Below are positions 23,301 to 33,110 of a stretch of 64,000 nt of DNA, piece by piece. Below the pieces are notes generated by a model, which was given only the letters and a program-made list of their open reading frames with translations, ran no database searches and was not told the DNA's origin. Source of the DNA: Erpetoichthys calabaricus (Eukaryota > Chordata > Cladistia > Polypteriformes > Polypteridae); assembly GCF_900747795.2 (NCBI RefSeq), contig NC_041409.2, positions 73,639,960-73,703,959 on the forward strand, written 5' to 3'. The position numbers and the translations under genes are program-made. Numbering within the stretch: position 1 is the first letter of the stretch; every line of letters starts with the position of its first letter.

Positions 23301-24586
23301 TGCAGTTAACCTTGAAATAAATGATGATTGAATTTTATTTAATTATTATTATTATTATTATTATTATTATTTCTAAGGCCAGTGTCACTATGGGACAAGA
23401 GAGGTATGGTGGTGAAGTTGTTAGGACTGCTGCCTCACAGAACTGAAGATCTTGATTCAGTGTGCTTTGTACTGTCCATGTGGAGTTTTTACATTCTCTT
23501 GGTGTCTGTAGGGGAGTCACTACCCATGGACCTGTAATAAAGAAAGTGGACTCAGTAATTATATAAATACACTAACTTGTTGACTTGTTTAATATAATTT
23601 GTTAATTAACTTGTTCAGAGTGATTTAATTAATTTATGCAGTCTGCATAGTTCTGCTTCCTCTCATAACCTCTCTGATTTAAAGCTTTCACTTGTCTGAG
23701 TATCTATCTCCATCCACAATAGTAGGATGTGAAGGGAAGAAGCCGATCAGTAAATTGTGTCACTGTTTGTCTTTCAGGTAACCCTTTAATGAACTCCACA
23801 CACCCTGAGCAGACAGAGGCCTTCTCCAGCGGACAGTCATCCACTCCAAATTTACAGCACGGAAAATTACTCCTCAGTCCTCTGCAGCCCAGCCCAGTGC
23901 TGTACTCTCCGCCCAGTATGCAACAGATGGTGGCATCCATTAAGCAGGAGCCACCCGAGGGAGGTTTCACCTTCTCTCATCTAATGCCTGTTGACCAAAA
24001 TGGCCAAATTAGTGTGAGCACATCCTCTGTGAATGTTTCCGGGATGGCGATAGACACACTGAGTCCCAGCTTCTCGGTCATCTCCACTCCTGGACTTGGT
24101 TCGTCTGGCTCTTTGAACTCAAGCAGCTCAGGCAGCATGTGTTCTACTCAAAGTAGCCAGCCTACGTCTCCAGCAGACAGCAGCCCCTCCAGCGAGGCAG
24201 CAGGCAACAGCAATGGTTATGCAGCTCTGCATGACACTCCATTGACAACCACAGCTGGCCAGGGGACGTTTACCGTGTTCTCCACCCAGCAGGGATTGGC
24301 TAGAGAAAGTGGAAGAGGAACTGATGATGACAGAACAAACCAGCACCTTCCTCATGACTACAGCCACCAGCAGAGCACCATCCAACAGCTACTGCCAGCT
24401 TTGAAGGGGAACTTCTTGTCCATATCAGAGGGCAGGTCCAGTGAAGACATGATAATTCTGGAGTCCAAGTCCAAATGTGCAGTTAGTGAAATGGTGAGGG
24501 TCATCTGTGGACAAATGGAAAATGAGGACAAGCAGCTGGCCAAACTTCAGAATGTGCAGATGGAAGAAGACATTAGCGAGATATAA
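13591..24586 (+). CDS. SIX4: SIX4 homeobox gene (three coding exons)
   Basis: Spliced coding sequence 13591-14300, 18801-19474 and 23778-24586, giving 730 aa (human SIX4 is about 781). SIX4 is a nuclear transcription factor that binds MEF3 (TCAGGTTTC) sites with EYA coactivators, acting in myogenesis, placodes and kidney. Residues ~57-167 form the SIX domain ([20 protein letters not shown]). Residues ~168-228 form the homeodomain ([18 protein letters not shown] ... [14 protein letters not shown]). The rest is a Ser/Thr/Gln-rich transactivation region ending in a conserved tail ([27 protein letters not shown]). The ATG gives MSSSS as in human. The Ala-rich N-terminal insert of mammals is absent. 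Introns have GT-AG ends and compatible phases. SIX1 follows 25 kb downstream in the same orientation. Confidence 0.97.
14540..14548 (-). promoter_or_regulatory. MEF3 (SIX-binding) site in SIX4 intron 1
   Basis: A second exact GAAACCTGA (rc of TCAGGTTTC), 240 bases past the exon 1 donor. It lies in a high-complexity block (14430-14600) that also has GTTAATCATTGATTAC, a homeodomain-type cluster. Enhancer function is inferred. Confidence 0.45.
17283..17365. repeat. Compound (TA)n/(CA)n microsatellite
   Basis: Two TA-rich runs (about 17283-17298 and 17314-17343) joined by CACACATACA, followed by a short TATATATA palindrome near 17357. Confidence 0.9.
18195..18335 (+). repeat. SINE relic (DeuSINE/tRNA-SINE 3' type)
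   Basis: CTCAGCAAGTCACTTCACC followed by GTAGGCTGCTTTGGAT resembles the 3' half of fish SINEs that end ...GGCTTTGGATAAAAGCG. A partial, old copy. Confidence 0.5.
18801..19474 (+). CDS. SIX4: SIX4 coding exon 2
   Basis: 674 bases starting T-GAA-TCT-GAT ([16 protein letters not shown]) and ending CCACAAG before donor GTATAG. Encodes the Ser/Thr-rich first part of the transactivation region ([43 protein letters not shown]), collinear with human SIX4. Reading through the donor would stop after three further codons. Confidence 0.96.
20020..20350 (-). repeat. V-SINE-type relics, probably two copies abutted
   Basis: Minus-strand SINE blocks: GACACACCAGTCCATGAC, GGACAAGAGGAGAGCACACA then AACTCCACAG (central box). 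A second 3'-end-like block follows, GGCAGGAGCCTATCGCAGCA. Strongly diverged. Confidence 0.5.
20465..20645 (+). repeat. tRNA-headed SINE (DeuSINE-like) relic
   Basis: GTGGCTAAGGCACAAGGACT looks like a tRNA A-box head. TTACTCAATTCCTGCCACTA marks the B-box region, followed by a diverged body. Old copy in SIX4 intron 2. Confidence 0.5.
21880..22080 (+). repeat. V-SINE-type relic, central part
   Basis: GTGTGGAGTTTGCATTTTCT then GTTCATGTCTG and AAATTGGCCTAGTGTC preserve the V-SINE central box order. Confidence 0.65.
22195..22510 (+). repeat. V-SINE-type SINE, near full length
   Basis: Head GGTATGGTGGCAAAGTG...TGCTATCTCATAGC, B-box relic GGGCTTGAATCACAGTC, central box relic, AAATTGGCCTGGAACAAGTG, then TGTGCTGGACTGGCCTCCC and CCAGGGTTGGTTTATATCTT near the 3' end. 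Confidence 0.75.
23341..23371. repeat. (ATT)n microsatellite
   Basis: About ten ATT units in SIX4 intron 2. Confidence 0.9.
23400..23520 (+). repeat. V-SINE-type SINE, 5' part
   Basis: GAGGTATGGTGGTGAAGTTG, GACTGCTGCCTCACAGAACT, then GTCCATGTGGAGTTTTTACA. Truncated after the central box. Confidence 0.75.
23778..24586 (+). CDS. SIX4: SIX4 coding exon 3
   Basis: 809 bases from acceptor CTTTCAG (phase 1, QG|N) to TAA at 24584-24586. Encodes the C-terminal transactivation region, with [20 protein letters not shown] resembling human VKQEGLERSLVFSQLMPV, a Ser-rich tract, and the conserved terminal [10 protein letters not shown]...[16 protein letters not shown]. Confidence 0.96.
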
Positions 24587-26390
24587 TAACACTTATGGGG
24601 AGGGGTGGGGGGATTGAGTAGAACATCAACCTTCATTAGAAAATGCTAAATTATTCATGAGGAAACACTTCGAGTCAGACTGCAATGGTCAAGCCACAGC
24701 CTTGGGTCTTCCAATGCAATAAGAATGGCTTCCAAGAGCATTTCTTTTTTTGTCAATTCTTAAAAAAACCTTGATGACTTTGATGTTCATTAATTATATT
24801 TAAACAAAAAGAACATACAGAAAAAAAACCTGATATATCAGCAGGACAAGGAAAAAGGGAGGGAGGGAGGGAGGGTGGATCCACATTAACAGTGTGCCAG
24901 TGTCGCAGAATGTGGGGAGAGAATAAAGGAAACTGAAAGGCTTCTTACAGCACCATCTCCTTCTGGAGCATCTTCTCCTTAGCTCTGGTGCCAGGGATCC
25001 TTTAGACATGAGTTAGCTTTTTTCGACCATGAGGACAGTTTTTTTTTTAACTTTTTTTATGGGCTGCTTTTCTTTTGAACTGTTTTTATATTTATTATTA
25101 TTCATGATTTTATTTATTTAAGTTCACAAACCTGGGAGTATAGTGGCAGTCTTTTACTTGGAAGAGTAGGGAGGCAACATAGAAAGGTGCCCACAGATAA
25201 AACTCTCCATCTGCAAGAATTAGGAATGGGAATTGTTGGCAGAGACAGTTGGTGATCCATGTGCATTGGGATGGCAATACAACTTGGAAAAAAAAAAAAT
25301 AATAAGACCGCACATGCAGCCCTTTTAGCTGCTGAGACTCGCCAATGCACTCTTGTTTTGCATTTTTGTCTGGGTTTATTTTTACATTGGGAAATGTGAA
25401 ACAAAAAATTTGAATATTCTTACCTGCTGAAGGATTGTTATTCTGCATTGTTAGGATGGGTACATAGTGGATTCCCTTTTTATTTATTTATTTTTATGTG
25501 TAACCTGTGTAGGTGCCTTTCTCTACATCCAAACTTTGCACTCGGAGAGCTGCTTTAATGCAGCAGAATGTAATAGCGCTGACCTTCTAACGGCTGTGAA
25601 GACAATTTTCGTATATCCTTTTACACATCACATTATTGACAGAACTGGCCATTAAAGGTCTCTCTTTCAGAGGCAGTAATAGTGCATCCTCTTTAATGCT
25701 TAGCCTTTAAACCGCTTTAAAAAGCTCAATAATATGCAACTAGTGGGGGGGGGGGGGGGGGGAGTGGGGCTCTTATTTATTTGACTTTTCAATACCCACC
25801 TCGCTTGTTAATTGACCAGTATGCTCTACCCATCATGCAAATGTCACTTTGGAAAGAGTCTTGTCGGCAAGATTTCAGGGCAAACAAGATGAAAGTAAAC
25901 ACTAAAGCTTCAGTGATATCTGCACCCAACATCCTCTTCCCCCATCCCACCCTTTTTAGTTGAGCACTGATCCCTCTTTTTTTAATATTCTCAATATCTT
26001 TTTTTTTTTTTTTGCATTTAGTGCGTAGTTTCTTTTTTTTTTTTTATTATTATGTGCATGGTTACCTGAATTTAACAACTCATGCATCTGTACTCCAGTT
26101 AACGTGCCTTATGTCTCTTTACAAATGAAGTGATACATTTGACCACTTTTGTAGAAACCCAAGTATCATGCTGCACTATTTGGTGATGGTACAATGAGTA
26201 TGTCAGGCAAAGTTTCACATGCTCAACTGTTAAACCAAAGATCCGTTTCCTACAGATTTGTTTGTTATGTACTGTAATAGATTTTATGAGTGAAATGATA
26301 GTTTTTTTTTTTGTTTGTATTCTGAAATGTTGTGAACTTATTTTTCTAAACACTATACTCAATAAAACTTTATATTTATACGTATCGCAT
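24587..26390 (+). other. SIX4: SIX4 3'UTR
   Basis: Runs from the stop codon to just past the AATAAA at 26361. Contains (GGGA)n near 24858, several long T runs and an 18-G homopolymer at 25745-25762. No internal canonical signal is clearly better placed, so this end is an inference. Confidence 0.65.
26361..26366 (+). terminator. SIX4: Poly(A) signal of SIX4
   Basis: AATAAA in CTCAATAAAACTTTATATTT, about 1.8 kb after the stop codon. The first canonical hexamer in good context in this stretch. Confidence 0.65.
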
Positions 26391-26764
26391 GATTGCTGAA
26401 TTGGTTGCATTCTTCCCTACATCTTACACAAAAAGTTAGGTGTTTAAGCCAGAAAAGAGAAGGGATAAAGTAAGTATATCCTCTATTATTTATATGGTTT
26501 ATGTATTGAGAAAAAGGTAACAATCATGTAGTTCACCTAAAACTGGATAAATGTGGCCTCAGTTGACCATTAAAAATGGGTTTAAATGTCTAATTATCAA
26601 GTCAACAAAAAGGAGTCGGTTTACAGATTGTCTGATTTTACTGCTTCCTCATCGGTTTAGAAGACAGGTTGAGCCAGGTGATCATTATAAAATTCTGGCA
26701 CCCTAATAAAATTGTAGTATGATCTGGAACATTCAGGCCAAATCACATCAAGGTAGAAGCAGTT

Positions 26765-26945
26765 CTGGAACAGGGTGCCATCCCACTGCACAGCTAACAC
26801 ACACAACAGGGGGCAATTTTACCCCCCCCCTCCCCCCATTCCACCTCACCTGCATGTCTTTGGGAGGAAACCCATGTGGGCACGAGGAAGACCTGGGATG
26901 TGAACCTTGGCAGCAGCACTAACACTGTGCCACCATGCCACATGA
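26765..26945 (-). repeat. V-SINE-type SINE, 5' half
   Basis: Minus strand: the head in CACTGTGCCACCATGCCACA, then the central box (CTGCATGTCTTTGGGAGGA, AACCCATGTGGGCACGAGG), then a C-rich run. Confidence 0.8.
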
Positions 26946-27659
26946 TAAAAGACATCTGGAGTGACATCAGATATAATTATTTCTGCTAATTAGGCTGGGA
27001 AGATGTACAAATTCTGTCCAAACTATTTGAGGAACAACGTTCTGTTTTAGAACTGGAGAACATTCAAAACATTCACCAGTCTTCCCTAGATTAGGCATCT
27101 CAACAAATCTGCAACAGAATCCGAATGAAATGCTCTGAGAAACTACAAAGGACCCAAAAGGTCTGTCAAAATAGTGAATGTTACAGTTCATGACTCTACC
27201 TTCAGCAAAAAAAAAAAGACTGAATATTTAAAGAGTAACATGAGCAGTAATTGCAAATTCTCAAATGAATGTTAATAGGTACAACTCTTTCTATCCCTGT
27301 TTGAAGTTTCAAGGTAAGGCAGTTATTTCAGAAAAGGTGGACAGAAGTTTTTCAAGATGTGGGTAGTTACAATCACTTGTCACAGCACCAGAGACTGGCG
27401 AGATGTTTCATGTTGATTAGTACATGCAAGTAACAAGTTCACTGTACCCTGTACGTGTGACCGTGATGACAATGATGTCTTCTACTCATTTTCCTTTGTC
27501 CCTATTCTTTCTTCTCACCTTTTCACTCTCATTTTCCCCAGCTGTCCTATTTCCCCTTCTCTCGATTCCTTTATCACTTTTTTCTATATAACATTAAAGA
27601 TAATGTGGAGCATTTAGGAAAAAGGTCTGTGTCTTTTTCATTTTGTATGGTTTTACACT

Positions 27660-27805
27660 ATGAGTGAAGACATTCTGCAATAGACTGGCATCTCATGAAG
27701 GGTTTATTCCTACACTTGCAATTAATACCATCAGAATAAGCTTAAGCCATCCATCCCATTCCAAACTGGAAAAAAACCCAATCAGAAAATGAATGAACAA
27801 ATACA
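27660..27805 (+). repeat. V-SINE 3' fragment
   Basis: GCAATAGACTGGCATCTCAT, GGGTTTATTCCTACACTTGC, then AAAATGAATGAACAAA as the tail. Confidence 0.55.
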
Positions 27806-29474
27806 TTTATATGGTTAACCCTTTCATAGCAACCCACCTGCTTTTATTGCATTTACTTTATTAATTGAAGTGTTGTTTATAATGATGTTTTCTTTTTTGT
27901 TTTTCTTTATTTAGTGTGATTGCTGATTTAACTCCTTCTAAGATTTTTATCTAGTATGCAAGGGATTTCAAAACTCAGTTCTTCCTTTCACTATTTTTCT
28001 TTATTCACTCCATGTTTCTCAGTTTTTTTTCCTCCCCTTACCCAGTATTTGTTTTTTGTCTTCCATTATTCTGTTTCATTTAGTAATGCTTGCTTTTCCT
28101 TTTTCACTCTTTAAGACATTACACTTTCCCATCCAAGTGTAGCCTCCATTTTTGACTTTCGTTTGCTTTTGATCCTTTCTTTCATTTTTCATCTTTTCCT
28201 CTTGTAACTCTCTGGCCTCAGTGCTCCTTGCTCTTTCTCTCTCATTTCTTCAACTGCCTTACTAAATGATTCTTGGTTTATCTGTGACTGCTGTTTTTCC
28301 ATGCAGATTGTAAGTCATGAATTTTTTTTTATAATTAAAGATATATATATGTGGATAGTTACAGTTTAAAAAAGTTCTAGTAGTACTGAGTTCTACTTTC
28401 CTGAAAACAAGTATGCTTTTTGTTCAATTGCAAAGTATTCTTAATTTTTTTCACTCTCTTTTTTAAGTCAGTGGTCAATTATGAGTACACTATCACAGGC
28501 AATGATGATTATTCGGGAGCTTTTAAATCGGATTTTCTTCATAAGGAAAGAGCTAGCACATCCTTATTAAAATATTTAAAATAAAAATCAAGTTGTCTAG
28601 TTACCAAACTGCTTTAACAATTACAAGGTGGTTGGGAGGCCATGTCTACCTCTGGCAGGTTTGAGCACAAGGCTGGAACCAGCCCTGGAGGTGCTTCCTG
28701 TCTATTTTATGGCACAATCATTCACAGACCAACACAGCTAATACTTCAACATTAATACCTTACACGTCTTTAGGATTTTCAAAATATTTTTAAAAATAAG
28801 TGAAAACAACAAGGGTAGCCTATCAACTCTTTTCTATGATAAGCACAAGCACCTTAATTGAAACAAAATTCTCAATGTAGACTTTTTTCTGGAGCTGGAG
28901 GCTGACATCAGCAACAACATGTTTAACCTAATGACCTGTTAGCTAATAGCAGCATTCAGCTTTTAAATAATAAATTGGTTGGAATGAAACCCAGTAGGCT
29001 TATGAAAACCTTAGGACCAAATTTAAAAATGAACATTCTTATTCTTTCCCATCTTTCCTTGTCTCTCTGTCATGCTTTTTTTTATATATATATTTTTTGA
29101 CTTGCTCTTACTTCATTTGACACCCAAAACCAATTTATGCCGTATTCTCTCCATGTAGTCTAAGGATGCTTGTGAACAATAGCCCTGATGAGTGTGTAAC
29201 GGCGAGTAGTAATGCATTCTCGTAAAAGCTCTTACTCCCGCAAAGCCCGCAGGAATTTCAAGGTCAATGTTCAAATTGTTCTTGAACAGTGCCTTTCATG
29301 AGGAGTCAAGCCCATGCAATTTCATTTGAAGGGCACAGCAGCGTTGTTCTTTGCCTATGTCTATGCTTTCTGATAAACATTTCTTATCCTTTCTCACCTT
29401 GAACACGGCTTTGCTCATACCATGGTAGCAGCCCTGCTTTGTTCCATCCACATCTCATCTTGCCATTAGGTCAG
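27806..29474. other. SIX4-SIX1 intergenic DNA, nothing recognised
   Basis: AT-rich with pyrimidine-rich strings around 27890-28260 (many TTTCTTT/CCTTTT words on the plus strand). No exon, RNA or clear transposon. Confidence 0.4.
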
Positions 29475-29751
29475 CTTATATACCACTTGCCATTTCCAGG
29501 AGGAAAATAAGTAGCTTTGTCTTTCACACTAAACTAAGGAAAATATTTGAATTAAAAGAAACAGAATATGTGAACTCCTAAGGATCATGTGTATTATCAA
29601 ATAAGTGTACCAAGGAATAAGCAGGACTGATATGGAAGGAACTGCAGCGCAGCAATTTGTCTGAGCTTATGTAGTTGAGATGTACCCTATGAGGTCTAGA
29701 ATGCCTAAATTGTGAATTTCCTTTTGGGAAATCCCCTTGGGATTAATAAAG

Positions 29752-29813
<62 letters not shown>

Positions 29814-29842
29814 CTGTATGTCTGATGTGGTCCCAGAGACTC
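29475..29842 (+). repeat. ATCT-bearing repeat unit, single copy
   Basis: Starts near TTATATACCACTTGCC, carries the retroposon-like tail TTGGGATTAATAAAGT followed by (ATCT)n at 29752-29812, and continues into TGTCTGATGTGGTCCCAGAG. The whole unit, including sequence beyond the ATCT tract, recurs in reverse orientation as a tandem array at 37.98-38.90 kb. It is therefore a duplicated genomic unit, not just a retroposon insertion. Confidence 0.8.
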
Positions 29843-30029
29843 TTTGCTGGAGCTTATTTCATTAATATCAATTTCACATAATCATGATATACAGTAATTG
29901 TGGCTTTGTAAACAAATTGTCATTTCTTTTTACTTATCTTGTCTCTGTTCACAATTTCAAAAATTACCAATGAACAATAATATTTCACTGTTACTCTACA
30001 AAGTGTGTAGGATATATGACAGAGAAGCA

Positions 30030-30180
30030 GTGCTAGGTTATTTTGTGCCCTAGGCCAAGCTTAGTAGTGCACCAACCAACTGGTTGCTAACCTGTGTGTC
30101 TGGGTTTTACCCACCCTTATGATGTGCACCCTAGGTGAAAACCTAATTCGCCTTAATGGTGGCGTCAGCCCTCCAGAGAA
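30030..30180 (+). repeat. Dispersed GGCGCC repeat, second copy
   Basis: TGCACCCTAGGTGAAAACCT then AATTCGCCTTAATGGTGGC matches the reverse complement of 12056-12186. Confidence 0.65.
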
Positions 30181-30189
30181 GATGAGATT

Positions 30190-30430
30190 AATGAAGCAAG
30201 GCAAACACTTAGTGTTTATCTTTAAATGTTTGGGTTCAGTTGCCAGTCCACCTGTGTTTTCTTGGAGGAACTTTAGTTTCTTCCTGCATCATGTATGCTA
30301 CAAGTAATTGTAGGCAGAAAATTGGCCCATTCTGAAAAACCAGGGTTTGTGTTCATGAGCTTGATCTGGGGTAGACTGGTGTTCCTTCCAAAGTTGATTC
30401 CTGTCTTGCATCCTTTGTATAGAAAGAGGC
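30190..30430 (+). repeat. V-SINE-type relic
   Basis: CCACCTGTGTTTTCTTGGAG (central box relic), TGGGGTAGACTGGTGTTCCT and TCCTGTCTTGCATCCTTTG keep V-SINE order with heavy divergence. Confidence 0.55.
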
Positions 30431-30619
30431 ACCTGCATATAGTCTAATTAAAGACTGATAAGTCTGATATCTTTAGCTTTTTACAGATACTCAGTAAATA
30501 AATAAATATACATATAAGCACCAGAATGACTAAAAATAAAGAAAACTAAAAATAAATAAACTTCTTATTTGGTAATCACGGTCACAGTGAGGCATTATGC
30601 AGGCATAATGCTATTTGTA

Positions 30620-31515
30620 TAAAGTAGCCCCAGTAACGTTTCTTTACACACTTTTGTTGAACGTCTTGGCTCTTTCATGGGGTTCTGCAAACCTCAAGTT
30701 CAGAATCTTGGGGTTATTTTTGACAGTAACCTTTCTTTTGAGAAACAGATTAATTATGTATTCAAGATTTGCTTTTTCCAGCTTCATCTTTTAGCCAAGG
30801 TTAAGCCTTTTTTTATCTCCTAGTGATCTTGAGAAACTTACTCATGCCTTTATCTTTACTCAGCATGATTACTGTAACTCATTGTTTTCTGGGATCAGTA
30901 AATCCCTAATATGCAGGCTGCAGTTGGTTCAGAATTCTGCTGCTCGTTTTTTAGTTGTGGCAAAAAAGTTTGCCTCTGTATCTCCAATTTTAGCCTTTTT
31001 ACACTGGATGCCAGTTAGTTTTAGAACTGATTTTAAAATTTTGCTGCTGGGCTTTAATTCACTACATGGGTATGCTCCTGCTTATTTATCTGAATTGCAT
31101 GTTATACACTAGCCATCCAGAGGGCTTAGATCTACTGCTCACTTCTCTCTTGTTATCCCTTGTACTAAGTGCAAAATTAAGGGAGACAGGGTTTTTTTGC
31201 AGCTGCTGCACCTTATCTGTGGAATTCTTTACTTAATTACATTAAGGAGTTACCATCAATTGAACTCTTTCAAACTAGATTGAAGACTCATTTCTATTCT
31301 CTAGGTTTCTGTGACCTTTAATGTTACTGATTGTATCCCTCCTCTTAGTCATTTGTTTAAATTTACTGTTGGTTGTATTGTGTTTTATTTTGTATTGTAT
31401 TTTATTCTGTTTATTTTATTTATGTATATTGTATGTTTTTATTGTAGAGCACTTTGGCTACAGTATTACTAATGTTGTTTTAAATGTGCTCTATAAATAA
31501 CATTGACATTGAATA
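30620..31515 (+). mobile_element. L2-like LINE, 3' end
   Basis: Encodes the C-terminal reverse-transcriptase tail of an L2/jockey-type LINE, in frame at 30882-31112: SLICRLQLVQNSAARFLVVA then FLHWMPVSFRTDFKILLLGF and LHGYAPAYLSEL. It ends with GAGCACTTTGGCTACAG...GTGCTCTATAAATAACATTG, the typical L2 3' end. The 5' part of the element is missing. Upstream frames (30690-30880) are broken, so it is an inactive 5'-truncated copy. Confidence 0.85.
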
Positions 31516-31519
31516 ATTT

Positions 31520-33110
31520 GTCAGCTGAAAGTCCTCAATGCTAGGGTGTCAGAGAGAAGAAGTGCTGCATTGTTCAAAATGGCACTCAGCTTTGTTTTAA
31601 TTCTCTCCTTTGCTTCGACCTCCAGGGGGTCAAGAGTGTGTTCCAAAATTGAGCCTGCCCTCTTGGTGATTCAGTGGGACTCTCTTGAAATGATGTTACT
31701 GGCCCAGCACACCACAGCATAGAACATCACACTGGCCATCACAGAGTTGTAGAAGACGTGATGGATGTCACTACCCACATTGCAGGAATGCAGGCTCCTA
31801 CAAAAAAGAGTCTGCTCTCCCCTTTCTTATATAGTTCCTTTGTGTTACTTGACCAGTCCACCCTGTCATTGATGTGGACCCCCAAGTACTTGCAGCAATG
31901 CAACACCTCAATATCCACAACCTGAATAGTGACCAGGGATTGAGGCTCTTTGGTGTGGTGAAAGTCAATAACCAGTTCCTCCGTTTTGCTGATGTTAAGT
32001 TGCAGTTAATTCTTTCTGCACCAAAAAACAAAGTTCTCTCCCTGACTCCTATACTTGGTCTCATTCTCATTATCAATTACTATAGGTGCAGAATCATTAG
32101 AAAATTTTGGCAAGTGACCTAACCTGGTGTTAAATTTATAGTCTGAAGTGTACAGAAGAAAAGGAGACAGGACTGATCCTTGTGGTGCTCCAGTGATGCT
32201 CACATTCGTATCAAAGACATAGTCCTTGAATCTCACAAACTGCGGTCGGCATGACAGATACTCCATTATGAAGGACACCACAGGCTCATCCACCTGCATA
32301 TCTCTGAGCTTAGCACTTAACAGGGACAGCTGGATGGTATTGAAGGTGCTGGAGAAACCAAAAAACATTATCCTCACAGTGCTGCCAGCTATGTCCAGGT
32401 GAGAATAACCCTTGTGGAGCAGATAGATACATGCATCCTCCTCTCCATATTTGTCTGATTGACAAACTGCAGTGGGTTCAGGTGGTCTCTCCGAAGAGGA
32501 AGCATGTAATCTAGGACCCACCTTGCAAAGGTCTTCATGATGTGAGATGAAAGTGCCACTGGTCTATAGTTATTAGGTGAAGAGATGGGTGTCTTCTTTG
32601 GGACAATGCAGGATATCTTCCACACCAGCTGCACTTTTTGCAGTCATGATGACAGACTAAACAGGTGACAGAGGATACCACAAGGTTGTTCAGCATAGGC
32701 ATTAAGAACTTGAAGATTGACTAAATCTGTTCCTTCAGCTTTTCCTGTTTGAAGCTGTCTCCTCACTTGGTTATCAGTTGTGGACAACCTATACTTAGAG
32801 GTGGACTCATCACTGGCCATTCAAGTTGAAGTAGTAGGCATTATTGGTGTAGCAAGGATGGTGTGGGGGACTGGTCATTGGAAGAAGGAGGCAATAAAAG
32901 GGAACATCTATTAAAAATTGATTCAGGGCTTTAGCCTTGTCTACTGCTCCTTCTAATGGGGCCAGATGACTACAAATCATATTCTGAATGCACTTTTTTG
33001 GTTTAATGTCGGAATCAAAGGGATGGAATTTGATTTTCATTTTCACAATATTTGGAAGAAGTCTGCATTTCTGCCTCACACTTTGAAAGGGAAATAAAAT
33101 CATAAGTGTA
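31520..33110 (-). mobile_element. Rex1-like LINE fragment, antisense
   Basis: The minus strand carries reverse-transcriptase sequence in three overlapping frames: 32389-32634 (IVPKKTPISSPNNYRPVALS), 32006-32521 (VDEPVVSFIMEYLSCRPQFV, GAPQGSVLSPFLLYTSD) and 31798-32076. The first of these matches the NDYRPVALTSHVMKTLERL motif of fish Rex1-type LINEs. Frame changes show it is a dead copy. An N-terminal piece at 32810-33103 fits the same element. The 3' end stops at about 31520, exactly where the L2-like copy ends. Confidence 0.8.

Larger units (their letters stand above)
19475..23777 (+). other. SIX4: SIX4 intron 2
   Basis: 4.3 kb with donor GTATAG and acceptor TGTCTTTCAG. Unusually rich in old SINE copies (20020-20350, 20465-20645, 21880-22080, 22195-22510, 23400-23520) plus a TTA microsatellite. 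The stretches between them show nothing I recognise. Confidence 0.9.
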
